Below, one piece after another: positions 8,483 to 16,101 of a stretch of DNA of 64,000 bases. The position numbers were made by a program, and so were the translations under genes. The notes below the pieces were generated by a model. That model was not told the origin of the DNA. It was given only the letters and a program-made list of their open reading frames with translations, and searched no databases. Source of the stretch: Pedobacter ginsenosidimutans. Its GTDB lineage: Bacteria > Bacteroidota > Bacteroidia > Sphingobacteriales > Sphingobacteriaceae. The first letter of the stretch is position 1, and the number at the start of each line of letters is the position of its first letter. Location of the stretch: positions 172,771-236,770 of the forward strand of contig NZ_LMZQ01000014.1 in assembly GCF_001442625.1 (NCBI RefSeq), given 5' to 3'.

Positions 8483-9163
8483 ATGAAGAAAAACCTGGTA
8501 ATAGCAATAGATGGCTACTCATCTTGCGGAAAAAGTACTTTAGCAAAAGCACTGGCTAAAAAATTAGGTTTCATTTATGTAGACAGCGGAGCGATGTACC
8601 GTGCCGTTACACTATATTTCTTAAGGAACAACGTCGATATTTCTAACGATGCTAAAGTTGCTGATGCTTTACAGCACATCGAACTGAACTTTCACTCCCG
8701 CGATTACGAATCCCATATCACCCTTAATGGTGAAGAAGTTTCTGACGAAATCCGCTTAATGCCCGTTTCTGAAAATGTAAGTGAGGTTTCGGCGCATAAA
8801 ATTGTGCGTCATGAAATGGTGAAGCAACAGCAGCGCATGGGTAAATTAAAAAACATCGTCATGGATGGCCGTGATATTGGCACTACCGTTTTCCCTGATG
8901 CCCCTGTGAAATTTTTTATGACGGCCGATCCGAAAATCAGGGCTGAACGCAGATTTAAGGAACTGGAGAGTAAAGGCAATAACGAAACTACTCTGGAAGA
9001 GGTTTTTGAAAACCTTGCCCATCGCGATTATGCCGATACCACCCGTAAGGAAAGTCCGTTGGTTAGGGCTGATGATGCCATTATTTTAGATAATACCGAT
9101 CTTACACAGGAAGAACAACTGGCTTTTGCGTTGGAAAAGGTTAATCCTTTTTTGGTTCATTAG
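8483..9163 (+). CDS. cmk: (d)CMP kinase
   Basis: Cytosolic kinase that phosphorylates CMP and dCMP with ATP. The P-loop is DGYSSCGKST (residues 10-19), followed by VDSGAMYRA, the CMP-binding segment, and DGRDIGTTVFPDA, all diagnostic of cytidylate kinase. From the ATG at 8483 the protein has 226 residues, the normal length. An open frame upstream to 8411 would add 24 residues without family similarity and would run through the -7 promoter box, so I reject it. The neighbouring ferritin gene is divergent. Confidence 0.96.
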   Translation: MKKNLVIAIDGYSSCGKSTLAKALAKKLGFIYVDSGAMYRAVTLYFLRNNVDISNDAKVADALQHIELNFHSRDYESHITLNGEEVSDEIRLMPVSENVSEVSAHKIVRHEMVKQQQRMGKLKNIVMDGRDIGTTVFPDAPVKFFMTADPKIRAERRFKELESKGNNETTLEEVFENLAHRDYADTTRKESPLVRADDAIILDNTDLTQEEQLAFALEKVNPFLVH

Positions 9164-9259
9164 TCAGTAGTTCACTAGTCATTAGTTCATTGGTCCATGG
9201 TTTAGTAGTTGATGGCCATATTGGTTACTACAAAGCGATGAAAAATATTACACAGGTTT

Positions 9260-9279
9260 GGTTAACTGGTTAATTGTTT
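9260..9279 (+). repeat. Interspersed repeat, 20-bp exact copy
   Basis: GGTTAACTGGTTAATTGTTT occurs here and, as an exact reverse complement, at 26113-26132. Shorter variants lie at about 7312-7335 and 9410-9436. Confidence 0.7.
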
Positions 9280-9365
9280 AAATCGGTTAACTGATGTGTA
9301 TCGCTGCATCCCAAATGCATAGCTTAGTTAATCGTCTTAAGACTAGGGATTTTAGACTAAATAGA

Positions 9366-9400
9366 TTTCTCCATTCCGCGGCGCTCCAGTCGAAATAACG
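9366..9400 (-). repeat. Intergenic palindromic element (TCTCCATTCC family)
   Basis: The core TCTCCATTCCGC...CTCCAGTCGA is the reverse complement of the left half of the larger element at 57867-57940 (TCGACTGG...GGAATGGAGA). Similar sequences are widespread between genes in Bacteroidota. Confidence 0.6.
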
Positions 9401-9584
9401 TATCCCTAAGGTTAATTGTTAATCGGTTAACTGGTTCCAAGCTATGGGCTACAAGACTATCAACCATGAACTACCCGGCTATTCACCATAAACTTCGGAC
9501 TCCCGACTGAAGACTCCCGACTTCCCTACCGTTTCCTGAGATAGAAAAAATTTCATATTTTTAGCACCCAACCCAAATGTTACT

Positions 9585-10415
9585 ATGAAATTAAAATCAA
9601 TTTATCTTGCGGTATTATTTTTATCGCTTACTATCCTCAATGCCAATGCCCAGAAAGGCTGGATCAATCTTTTTAATGGAAAAGATTTAAAAGATTGGAA
9701 CATTAAAATTGCCAAACACGAATACAAAGAAAATTATGCCAATACTTTTCGCGTGGAAAATGGCTTAATGAAAGTGAGTTATGACGGATATAAAGAATTT
9801 GACCAACAATACGGACATATTTTCTACAAAAAACCTTTTTCGGCCTATCTTTTAAAAGTAACCTACCGTTTTGTTGGCGATCAGGCTAAAGGTGGTGAAG
9901 GCTGGGCAACCAGAAACAGTGGTGCCATGTTACATTGCCAGGATCCGGCAACGATGTTAAAAAACCAGGATTTTCCAATTTCGATTGAAGCCCAAATTCT
10001 TGGCGGAGATGGTGAACATGAACGCCATACCAGTAACGTATGCACACCTGGAACACTAATTGATTATAATGGGAAACTATTTACGGGGCACTGCTTAGAT
10101 TCTAAATCGAAAACCTATGCAGGCGACCAATGGGTAACAGCAGAATTTTTAGTATTGGGCGATTCTGTTGTAAAACACATTATAGCTGGCGAAGTGGTGT
10201 TAGAATATACCAAGCCTCAAATTGGTGGCGGCAATGTTTCTAATTTCGACCCGAAAGTTAAAATAGATGGCAAAGCATTAACATCAGGTTATATTTCATT
10301 ACAGAGCGAAAGCCACCCAATAGAATTTAAAACCGTACAGCTTTACGATTTGGAAGCGTACATGAAAGATAAAGCAAAACTGGATAAGGTATTGGCTAAA
10401 ATATTAAAAGAGTAA
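9585..10415 (+). CDS. DUF1080 (3-keto-disaccharide hydrolase-like) secreted protein
   Basis: A 276-residue protein with a signal peptide (cleavage near NANAQ, residue 22). The mature start GWINLFNGKDLKDWNIKI is the hallmark of DUF1080, a concanavalin-like jelly-roll fold. Members have been named 3-keto-disaccharide hydrolases; related domains occur in many secreted sugar-binding or cleaving proteins. It should be periplasmic or exported. The gene appears to be monocistronic. The precise substrate cannot be read from the sequence. Confidence 0.88.
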   Translation: MKLKSIYLAVLFLSLTILNANAQKGWINLFNGKDLKDWNIKIAKHEYKENYANTFRVENGLMKVSYDGYKEFDQQYGHIFYKKPFSAYLLKVTYRFVGDQAKGGEGWATRNSGAMLHCQDPATMLKNQDFPISIEAQILGGDGEHERHTSNVCTPGTLIDYNGKLFTGHCLDSKSKTYAGDQWVTAEFLVLGDSVVKHIIAGEVVLEYTKPQIGGGNVSNFDPKVKIDGKALTSGYISLQSESHPIEFKTVQLYDLEAYMKDKAKLDKVLAKILKE

Positions 10416-10476
10416 ACCATATTGCTACTTAGTTGTTAGATCATGATGTAAAAACCTTTACACCTAAATTTATACG

Positions 10477-11982
10477 ATGCTCAATACCCGTTTGTTTAAA
10501 CCCATTGCCCTACTATTCTTTCTTTTAGTTGCCCATATTACTTTTGGGCAAACTGCTTACAAAGTAAAAGATATTCCAGACCCAAAAAACAATGGCGGAG
10601 GTTATGTAAGCGATCCTGACGGCATTTTGGGGAGTAGTGCGGTTTCGGGTTTAAATAATACCATTGCCCAGTTTGAACATGAAACCAATGTTCAGGTAGC
10701 AGTGGTGATTGTTAACGATTTCGACCATGATAAAGAAGATTTCGATTTTGCATTTGAGCTTTTTAACAACTGGGGAATTGGTTCAAAAACCAGCAATAAT
10801 GGTTTATTGTTATTTATCTCAAAAGACCGGCGAAAGTACCGGTTCATTACCGGAACGGGAATTGAAGGTGTATTGCCAGATGTAAAGCTTAAACATATTG
10901 CCGAGCAGAATCTCCTGCCAGCTTTCAGGCAAAATGATTTCAGCACCGGGATAACGAATACCATTAATGCCATTGGTGTAATTATTTTAAACCCTGAACA
11001 TAAATCAGAGCTCAATCAGTTTTTCACCCAACACGAAAGCAACAGTTCGCTCGAAAATTTTTGGCTTCCTACAGGAATTATCTTACTGACATTTTTCGGG
11101 GTGTTCAAAATTGTGAACAGGCAAGCCAAAAATGGTTTAAACCCAAAAGGCTTTGACAAGAATAAAAATAGTTATGATGCCACAATAGCTAAAGGCTGTG
11201 GAGTGGCTTTTTTTATTGTGTTTGTTTCTATTTTTATTTTTGTTTTTACTGGTGCTTTTGAGCTGTTCGAAAAGATAAAATTAGCACATATCCCTTATAT
11301 TCTTTTTTCTATACTAGCCATATTGCTTTTCTTTCGTTACCTTTTCTATTTGTCGGCATTAAGAAAAGCACACCAGGATGATAAAAATTTCTTTGATGCC
11401 GTTGTGGCTTTCCACAAAAAGAACTGGTGGTTAGTTCTTTTCTCTCCTATAATTTTAATTGCAATTATACTCCACCTCATCAAGCGCGTTAAAACGATTG
11501 ATCGTTTCAAGCCAGTTTTGGATAGTAAAAATAACCCGATGATCAGAGTAGATCGCGATATCAATATAGAAGGGAAACCATTTTTAACTGCAGGTCAACG
11601 TAAAGAGGAAGTTGTTTTAGCTTATGACTATGATATCTGGGAAAGCACAGACCATAAAGAACATATTATTAAAGCATGGCCTGCAGAAAAATACAATAGT
11701 TATACCGAATGCCCCGAATGCGATTTTAGGACATACAAACTGAATGAACGCGTTACAGTTAAACAGGCCACTTATAGTCACGAAGGGCAAGCAAAACTAA
11801 TAAATGAATGCAGTTTTTGTAAAAAAACAGAATTTATAAAGTGGATTACATTGGCCATGTTGGTCGAATCGAGTTCGTCATCAAGTTCCTCTTCATCAAG
11901 CAGCAGCTCATCCTCTTCGTCATCAAGCAGTAGCTGGGGCGGTGGTAGCAGCAGCGGTGGTGGCACTGGTGGAAGCTGGTAG
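10477..11982 (+). CDS. TPM-domain membrane protein with poly-serine tail
   Basis: A 501-residue protein with a signal peptide (to about residue 25), a TPM domain (about 45-165, with VQVAVVIVNDFD and the GLLLFISKDRRKYRFITG core), four hydrophobic helices (about 195-212, 238-260, 272-292, 315-336), a cytosolic region with two Cys pairs (CPEC and CSFC, possibly a zinc ribbon) and a Ser-rich tail ending GGGTGGSW. TPM proteins of the YgcG type are known for such Gly/Ser tails. The tail has about 25 consecutive Ser encoded by a mix of TCN and AGY codons, which points to selection for serine, not simple slippage. Role: inner-membrane protein of unknown function. Confidence 0.85.
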   Translation: MLNTRLFKPIALLFFLLVAHITFGQTAYKVKDIPDPKNNGGGYVSDPDGILGSSAVSGLNNTIAQFEHETNVQVAVVIVNDFDHDKEDFDFAFELFNNWGIGSKTSNNGLLLFISKDRRKYRFITGTGIEGVLPDVKLKHIAEQNLLPAFRQNDFSTGITNTINAIGVIILNPEHKSELNQFFTQHESNSSLENFWLPTGIILLTFFGVFKIVNRQAKNGLNPKGFDKNKNSYDATIAKGCGVAFFIVFVSIFIFVFTGAFELFEKIKLAHIPYILFSILAILLFFRYLFYLSALRKAHQDDKNFFDAVVAFHKKNWWLVLFSPIILIAIILHLIKRVKTIDRFKPVLDSKNNPMIRVDRDINIEGKPFLTAGQRKEEVVLAYDYDIWESTDHKEHIIKAWPAEKYNSYTECPECDFRTYKLNERVTVKQATYSHEGQAKLINECSFCKKTEFIKWITLAMLVESSSSSSSSSSSSSSSSSSSSSSWGGGSSSGGGTGGSW

Positions 11983-12089
11983 TTTCGCTTATCTGTTTTA
12001 TAAGATGCTTAACCTTGCTGAAAGAAGATTTTTAAGGAAAGGAGCAGCACCTTTTTTCAATCTTATCCTCGCCTATTAAAAGTATTTTC

Positions 12090-12097
12090 TAATTTTG
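12090..12097 (+). promoter_or_regulatory. -7 promoter box of the SH3b gene
   Basis: TAATTTTG matches TAnnTTTG exactly and lies 75 nt before the ATG at 12173. It overlaps the TTG that would begin a longer frame, which argues against that start. The -33 element is not clear. Confidence 0.4.
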
Positions 12098-12172
12098 AAA
12101 CACTTAGCACGGTGTTTGCTTATAGCGTGTTGGCAATTACCCATTAAAACTGTTTCGCAGAATCCTATACTT

Positions 12173-13153
12173 ATGACTAGAATTTTCTTCCTCCTAATCG
12201 CTCTTTTTATTTTTACTAACCGTTTAAATGCACAAGAAACGTATCGTGTTAAGGCAGACAAATTGCGTGTAAGGGAAAGCAGCGATCCGAAAAGTAAGGT
12301 TATTGGAAATATTGCTCAAAATGAAAACATTACGGTTTTAGATGCCAATAATGCGAAATTTTACAAAGTAAAATTTAAAAACCGCGAAGGCTGGGTAAGC
12401 AAAGATTTCATCGAAAAAATTGCTCCTGCTGTTAAACCAGCAACTCCTCAGGCAAATACGGCACAGCCCGCTGCTACCCCTCAAACAGCAGCAGGCGCCG
12501 ACATGTATCGGGTAACTGCCGACGATTTACGGGTTAGGCAACAAGCTGACCCGAAAAGCAAAATTGTGGGATACCTGCCTAAAAATGAAAATGTTGCCGT
12601 GATCGACTCATCAAATACAAGTTTCTATAAAATTAAGGTTACAAATGGCGAAGGATGGGTGAGTAAAGAATTTTTGGTCAGGATTTCTCCCGTAAAAGCA
12701 GCAGCCGAAAAAACAAGCATTGCCGCATCGGTACCTCAAGAAAACAAAGATTATACGAACATCATCTTTTTTGTGGTTGTGGCCCTAATACTCATTGCCA
12801 TATTATATTTTTCGATTAAATATGCTAGTGGCAATAAATTTTTGATCGGTTTTTCTGTTGTTGTGATCTTGGTAATTGGCTATTTCTGCTACATTACTTT
12901 TATACAGGCAAAAGTGGTAACAGGCACCTTTGCAAGCAATGAGGATATACAGTACAAAACCTTTAATTTTAAATCGAAAGATTCGGTAACCGTTACCGAT
13001 GCCTATACTGATTCTATTTTCACCTCGAAATACGTCATTGAAGGCGACATGATCAAACTTTACGATCAGCAGAATACAATAATGTTATTAATCAGAGATA
13101 ATCAAACATTAATTGGTGAAGGTTTTACGAGGGGAACGTTTACGAAGAAATAG
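12173..13153 (+). CDS. Membrane protein with two bacterial SH3 (SH3b) domains
   Basis: From the ATG at 12173 it has 326 residues and begins with a good signal peptide (MTRIFFLLIALFIFTNRLNA). Two SH3b domains follow, each opening with YRVxADxLRVRxxxDPKSK and closing with EGWVSK (about residues 23-80 and 112-170), joined by a Pro/Ala/Thr linker. Two adjacent transmembrane helices (about 190-213 and 222-245) lead to a C-terminal domain of about 75 residues. SH3b domains usually bind peptidoglycan peptides, so a periplasmic wall-binding role is inferred. The open frame extends to a TTG at 12095, but that would bury the signal peptide. Confidence 0.85.
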   Translation: MTRIFFLLIALFIFTNRLNAQETYRVKADKLRVRESSDPKSKVIGNIAQNENITVLDANNAKFYKVKFKNREGWVSKDFIEKIAPAVKPATPQANTAQPAATPQTAAGADMYRVTADDLRVRQQADPKSKIVGYLPKNENVAVIDSSNTSFYKIKVTNGEGWVSKEFLVRISPVKAAAEKTSIAASVPQENKDYTNIIFFVVVALILIAILYFSIKYASGNKFLIGFSVVVILVIGYFCYITFIQAKVVTGTFASNEDIQYKTFNFKSKDSVTVTDAYTDSIFTSKYVIEGDMIKLYDQQNTIMLLIRDNQTLIGEGFTRGTFTKK

Positions 13154-13168
13154 GTTAATTTTATTAAA

Positions 13169-13381
13169 ATGAATTTTGAATACCTTTCTTTGGGCAGCTG
13201 CGCGCTTTTAATTGCATATACAATATATTTCTTCGGAATTAAAGACAAAACGCATTCGTTGAAAGACCCAAACGGAAACGGACCAACAATGGCAAATTAT
13301 TATAGCCAATTTATTTGGATCGCATTTCTCGTTATTTTCGGAATGATATACATTATAAGGTCATTTCCTGAAAAGATATGA
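13169..13381 (+). CDS. Small membrane protein, unknown function
   Basis: A 70-residue protein with two hydrophobic segments (SLGSCALLIAYTIYFFGI at about 7-24 and FIWIAFLVIFGMIYII at about 48-63) separated by a polar loop. It starts 16 nt after the SH3b gene and is probably in its operon. No family is recognised. Amino-acid composition and ATG start support a real gene. Confidence 0.6.
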   Translation: MNFEYLSLGSCALLIAYTIYFFGIKDKTHSLKDPNGNGPTMANYYSQFIWIAFLVIFGMIYIIRSFPEKI

Positions 13382-13382
13382 G

Positions 13383-13412
13383 ATTGTCCTTCGACAGGCT
13401 CAGGATGACAAT
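13383..13412 (+). repeat. Intergenic palindromic element, half copy
   Basis: ATTGTC and GACAAT flank the core TTCGACAGGCTCA (13390-13402). The same 13-mer occurs twice as an inverted pair in the full element at 21899-21973. Confidence 0.65.
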
Positions 13413-13493
13413 ATTTTTTTATTTTCACCTTAACTTAATAAATCATTTCCTAGGAACGTTTGGTGAGCATTGTGTACAACCCCTTATTTTTAA

Positions 13494-13549
13494 ACCTGAT
13501 AGAGCGGAATAGCCCGGAGCGTAGCGAGGACTATAAGCGATAGCAGGAC
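13494..13549 (+). repeat. Conserved structured element (AGCGGAA...AGCGATAGCAGGAC)
   Basis: CCTGAT, AGCGGAA, a hairpin (ATAGCCC / GGACTAT with one mismatch) and AGCGATAGCAGGAC follow in order. The same order is found on the minus strand at 63217-63307. Conserved single-stranded blocks around a variable stem suggest a structured RNA or a REP-like element. Confidence 0.5.
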
Positions 13550-13633
13550 TGCTGCTTACGATGAAATACGGGACGCTCATTTTCAAATCCTGATGAAAAA
13601 TCAATCCATAAACCTATAGCGCTCTGCATTTAG

Positions 13634-13654
13634 ATCCTGAAATAAATTCAGGAT
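13634..13654 (+). repeat. Hairpin repeat, ATCCTGAA / TTCAGGAT
   Basis: Perfect 8-bp arms around a 5-nt loop, followed by GACGG. It belongs to the TCCTGA/GATGAC family also seen at 54590-54616. Confidence 0.6.
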
Positions 13655-13710
13655 GACGGACCGATATATTATAATCAGCTAAAAATCAGCAAGATTTATT
13701 AAAAAAATCT

Positions 13711-13740
13711 TTTCTATTAATTAAAATATTTTTACCTTTG
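13711..13740 (+). promoter_or_regulatory. Promoter of rpsA
   Basis: TTTC (13711-13714), an 18-nt spacer and a perfect TACCTTTG (13733-13740) match the Bacteroidota promoter consensus. The expected leader is about 30 nt. Confidence 0.6.
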
Positions 13741-13777
13741 CAGTCCCTAAATAGGGGAAAAAGGAGATAATTAATTA

Positions 13778-15712
13778 ATGGCTAAAAAACAAGTAGCAGA
13801 AAAAGAATTAGCAGCTAAAACAGCTGAACTTCAGGGAGAAGGCGGACGCCTAACTGAAAAAGAAACTATTGAATCAGAAGCTGATTCAGTTTCGATCGAA
13901 TCGATCAAATCATCATTGGCTACACCATCGGAAGATTTCGATTGGGATGCAGATGAAAAAGTTTTCGGTAATTACAATGACGCAGACCGTAAAAAGTTTG
14001 AAGATATGTATGCTGGAACATTCAATCAGATCACTAAAGGTGAAATCATCAGCGGTATCGTTGTTTCAATCAACAACAAAGATGTAGTATTAAACGTAGG
14101 TTTCAAATCAGACGGTTTAGTTTCTACTTCAGAATTCCGTGATACACCAGATCTAAAAATCGGCGATTCAGTTGACGTTTTCGTTGAAGCACCAGAAGAT
14201 GCTAACGGTCAATTGATCCTTTCTCGCAAAAGAGCAAAAACCCAAAGATCATGGGAAGCAATTAACGAGGCTCTTGAAAATGATAGAATCATCAACGGTT
14301 TCGTTAAGAGCCGTACCAAAGGTGGTTTAATTGTTGATATCATGGGCGTTGAAGCTTTCTTACCAGGATCTCAAATTGATATTAAACCAATCCGCGATTA
14401 CGATGTATACGTGGGTAAAACAATGGAATTCAAAGTTGTTAAAATTAACCATGAGTTTAAAAACGTAGTCGTTTCTCATAAAGTGTTAATTGAAGACGAT
14501 TTAGAAAGCCAAAAAGTAGAGATCGTTTCTAAATTAGAAAAAGGTCAGGTATTGGAAGGTACTGTTAAAAACATTACTGATTTCGGTGTGTTCATCGATT
14601 TAGGTGGTGTTGATGGTTTACTTCACATTACTGATATTTCTTGGGGCCGCATAGAGCATCCAAAAGAAGTATTATCATTAGATGAAAAAATCAACGTGGT
14701 TGTTTTAGATTTCGATGATGAGAAAAAACGTATCGCTTTAGGTTTAAAACAATTAACTCCACACCCTTGGGAGAACTTAAGTACCGACATCCAAGTTGGT
14801 TCTAAAGTAAAAGGAAAAATCGTAACTGTTGCAGATTACGGTGCTTTCTTAGAAATCATCCCAGGTGTTGAAGGTTTAATCCACGTTTCTGAAATGAGCT
14901 GGTCACAAAACTTAAGAAATCCACAAGAATTCTTAAAAGTTGGTGATGAGATCGAAGCTGAAGTTTTAACTTTAGACAGAGACGAGCGCAAAATGAGCTT
15001 AGGTATTAAACAATTATCTAACGATCCATGGCAAGAAGTTGCTGCTAAATTCCCAGTTGGAAGCAAGCACAAAGCAACTGTTAAAAACATGACTAACTTC
15101 GGTGTTTTTGTTGAAATCGAAGAAGGTATTGATGGTTTAATCCACATCTCTGATTTATCTTGGTCTAAAAAAGTAAACCACCCTAACGAATTCACTAAAG
15201 TTGGTGATGTATTAGATGTTGTTGTTTTAGAACTTGATGTTGATAACCGTAAATTAAGCTTAGGTCACAAACAATTGGAAGAAAACCCTTGGGATACTTT
15301 CGAAACGATCTTCACTTTAGATTCGGTTCACCAGGGTACAGTTGTTAAAGTAACTGATAAAGGTGCTGTTATTGCTTTACCATATGGTGTAGAAGGTTTC
15401 GTACCAACTAAACACATGGTTAAAGAAGATGGTACTTCAGTTAAAGCTGAAGAAACCAATGACTTCAAAATCATAGAATTCAACAAAGAAGCAAAACGTA
15501 TCGTAGTATCTCACGCCCGTATCTGGGAAGAGGTTAAAGCTGAAGCTGTTGCTGAAGAAAGAGCAACTAAGAAAAAAGAAGCTAAAGCTGCTGTAACTGC
15601 GGTTAAAAAAGTTAAAGATTCTGTAGAGAAATCTACTTTAGGAGACTTAGACGTATTGGCTCAATTGAAATCGCAATTAGAAGGCGAAGAAAGCAAAGCT
15701 AAAAAAGGCTAG
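13778..15712 (+). CDS. rpsA: 30S ribosomal protein S1
   Basis: A 644-residue protein built of six S1 RNA-binding domains. They are recognisable by repeated G-x-V-x(6,8)-GAFV/GVFV-x-LGG-x(2)-G-L-H(I/V)-S cores (for example VKNITDFGVFIDLGGVDGLLHI and VADYGAFLEIIPGVEGLIHVSEMSW, each split here). S1 helps load mRNA on the 30S subunit, which matters in a phylum with few Shine-Dalgarno sequences. An acidic N-terminal extension of about 85 residues and a Lys/Glu-rich C-terminal tail are typical of Bacteroidota S1. It has its own promoter and a strong terminator, so it is monocistronic. Confidence 0.96.
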   Translation: MAKKQVAEKELAAKTAELQGEGGRLTEKETIESEADSVSIESIKSSLATPSEDFDWDADEKVFGNYNDADRKKFEDMYAGTFNQITKGEIISGIVVSINNKDVVLNVGFKSDGLVSTSEFRDTPDLKIGDSVDVFVEAPEDANGQLILSRKRAKTQRSWEAINEALENDRIINGFVKSRTKGGLIVDIMGVEAFLPGSQIDIKPIRDYDVYVGKTMEFKVVKINHEFKNVVVSHKVLIEDDLESQKVEIVSKLEKGQVLEGTVKNITDFGVFIDLGGVDGLLHITDISWGRIEHPKEVLSLDEKINVVVLDFDDEKKRIALGLKQLTPHPWENLSTDIQVGSKVKGKIVTVADYGAFLEIIPGVEGLIHVSEMSWSQNLRNPQEFLKVGDEIEAEVLTLDRDERKMSLGIKQLSNDPWQEVAAKFPVGSKHKATVKNMTNFGVFVEIEEGIDGLIHISDLSWSKKVNHPNEFTKVGDVLDVVVLELDVDNRKLSLGHKQLEENPWDTFETIFTLDSVHQGTVVKVTDKGAVIALPYGVEGFVPTKHMVKEDGTSVKAEETNDFKIIEFNKEAKRIVVSHARIWEEVKAEAVAEERATKKKEAKAAVTAVKKVKDSVEKSTLGDLDVLAQLKSQLEGEESKAKKG

Positions 15713-15733
15713 TTCTTTTTAACTGATCATATT

Positions 15734-15768
15734 AATCCCGATAGCGAAAGTTATCGGGATTTTTTTTT
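15734..15768 (+). terminator. Intrinsic terminator of rpsA
   Basis: A 12-bp stem (AATCCCGATAGC / GTTATCGGGATT, one wobble) closed by a GAAA tetraloop and followed by nine T residues. The TCCCGATA...TATCGGGA core is the palindrome that also invades the 5S relics at 63.5-63.8 kb. Confidence 0.9.
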
Positions 15769-15780
15769 GATTATTTTTTT

Positions 15781-15860
15781 GCCACGGAAACACAGAGCGC
15801 ACGGACTTCCTCCCATGAATCGTCATTGCGAGGCTTGGATCGAGCGAGCCGAAGCAATCT
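15781..15860 (+). repeat. Intergenic repeat (GTCATTGCGAGG...GAAGCAATCT)
   Basis: The stretch 15821-15860 opens with CGTCATTGCGAGGC and ends with GCCGAAGCAATCT; it can fold through GGCTTGG / CGAGCC. It is preceded by GCCACGGAAACACAGAG (15781-15797), another phrase often seen between genes. Both look like dispersed repeats, not coding DNA. The rest of 15769-16069 shows no clear gene apart from a weak minus-strand frame. Confidence 0.55.
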
Positions 15861-16044
15861 TATTAGTGCAATTAAGAAAAAGAAAGAGGCTTATATTTTC
15901 TTAAATGCCTTGTATAGTCAATTATAATTAGAAAACGAAAGCAACAGCTCATCGGTAACTCCTGCCCCGCTATGCTTTCTGCCGTGAAAAACGGCATTCA
16001 TCCTATCGGATTTATGTAACAAAGTAATTCGTCCTGCCAAACCT

Positions 16045-16077
16045 TTTCCTTTCAACCACCTATAATTATTACTTTTG
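16045..16077 (+). promoter_or_regulatory. Promoter of the GH20 gene
   Basis: TTTC (16045-16048), a 21-nt spacer and TACTTTTG (16070-16077) fit the consensus. The leader would be about 18 nt. Confidence 0.55.
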
Positions 16078-16101
16078 AAAAAGTAACCTACCCTTTTCAG
16101 C

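Larger units (their letters stand above)
9164..9584. other. Repeat-rich intergenic region
   Basis: About 420 bases without a supported gene. It consists of degenerate interspersed repeats: TTAGTTCATTGGT-like units (about 9167-9205), GGTTAACTGGTTAATTG-like units (9260-9279 and about 9410-9436) and a palindromic element at 9366-9400. Such DNA recurs at 25.85-26.28 kb. Confidence 0.6.
13382..13777. other. Intergenic region with repeats and the rpsA promoter
   Basis: Nearly 400 bases without a gene. It contains a palindromic repeat (13383-13412), a conserved structured element (13494-13549), a hairpin (13634-13654) and the rpsA promoter (13711-13740), each listed separately. Confidence 0.7.

Noticed and set aside
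11778..11966. Minus-strand frame rich in Leu, Glu and Asp.
   Set aside because: It is the antisense of the poly-serine tail; the composition follows from the repeat.
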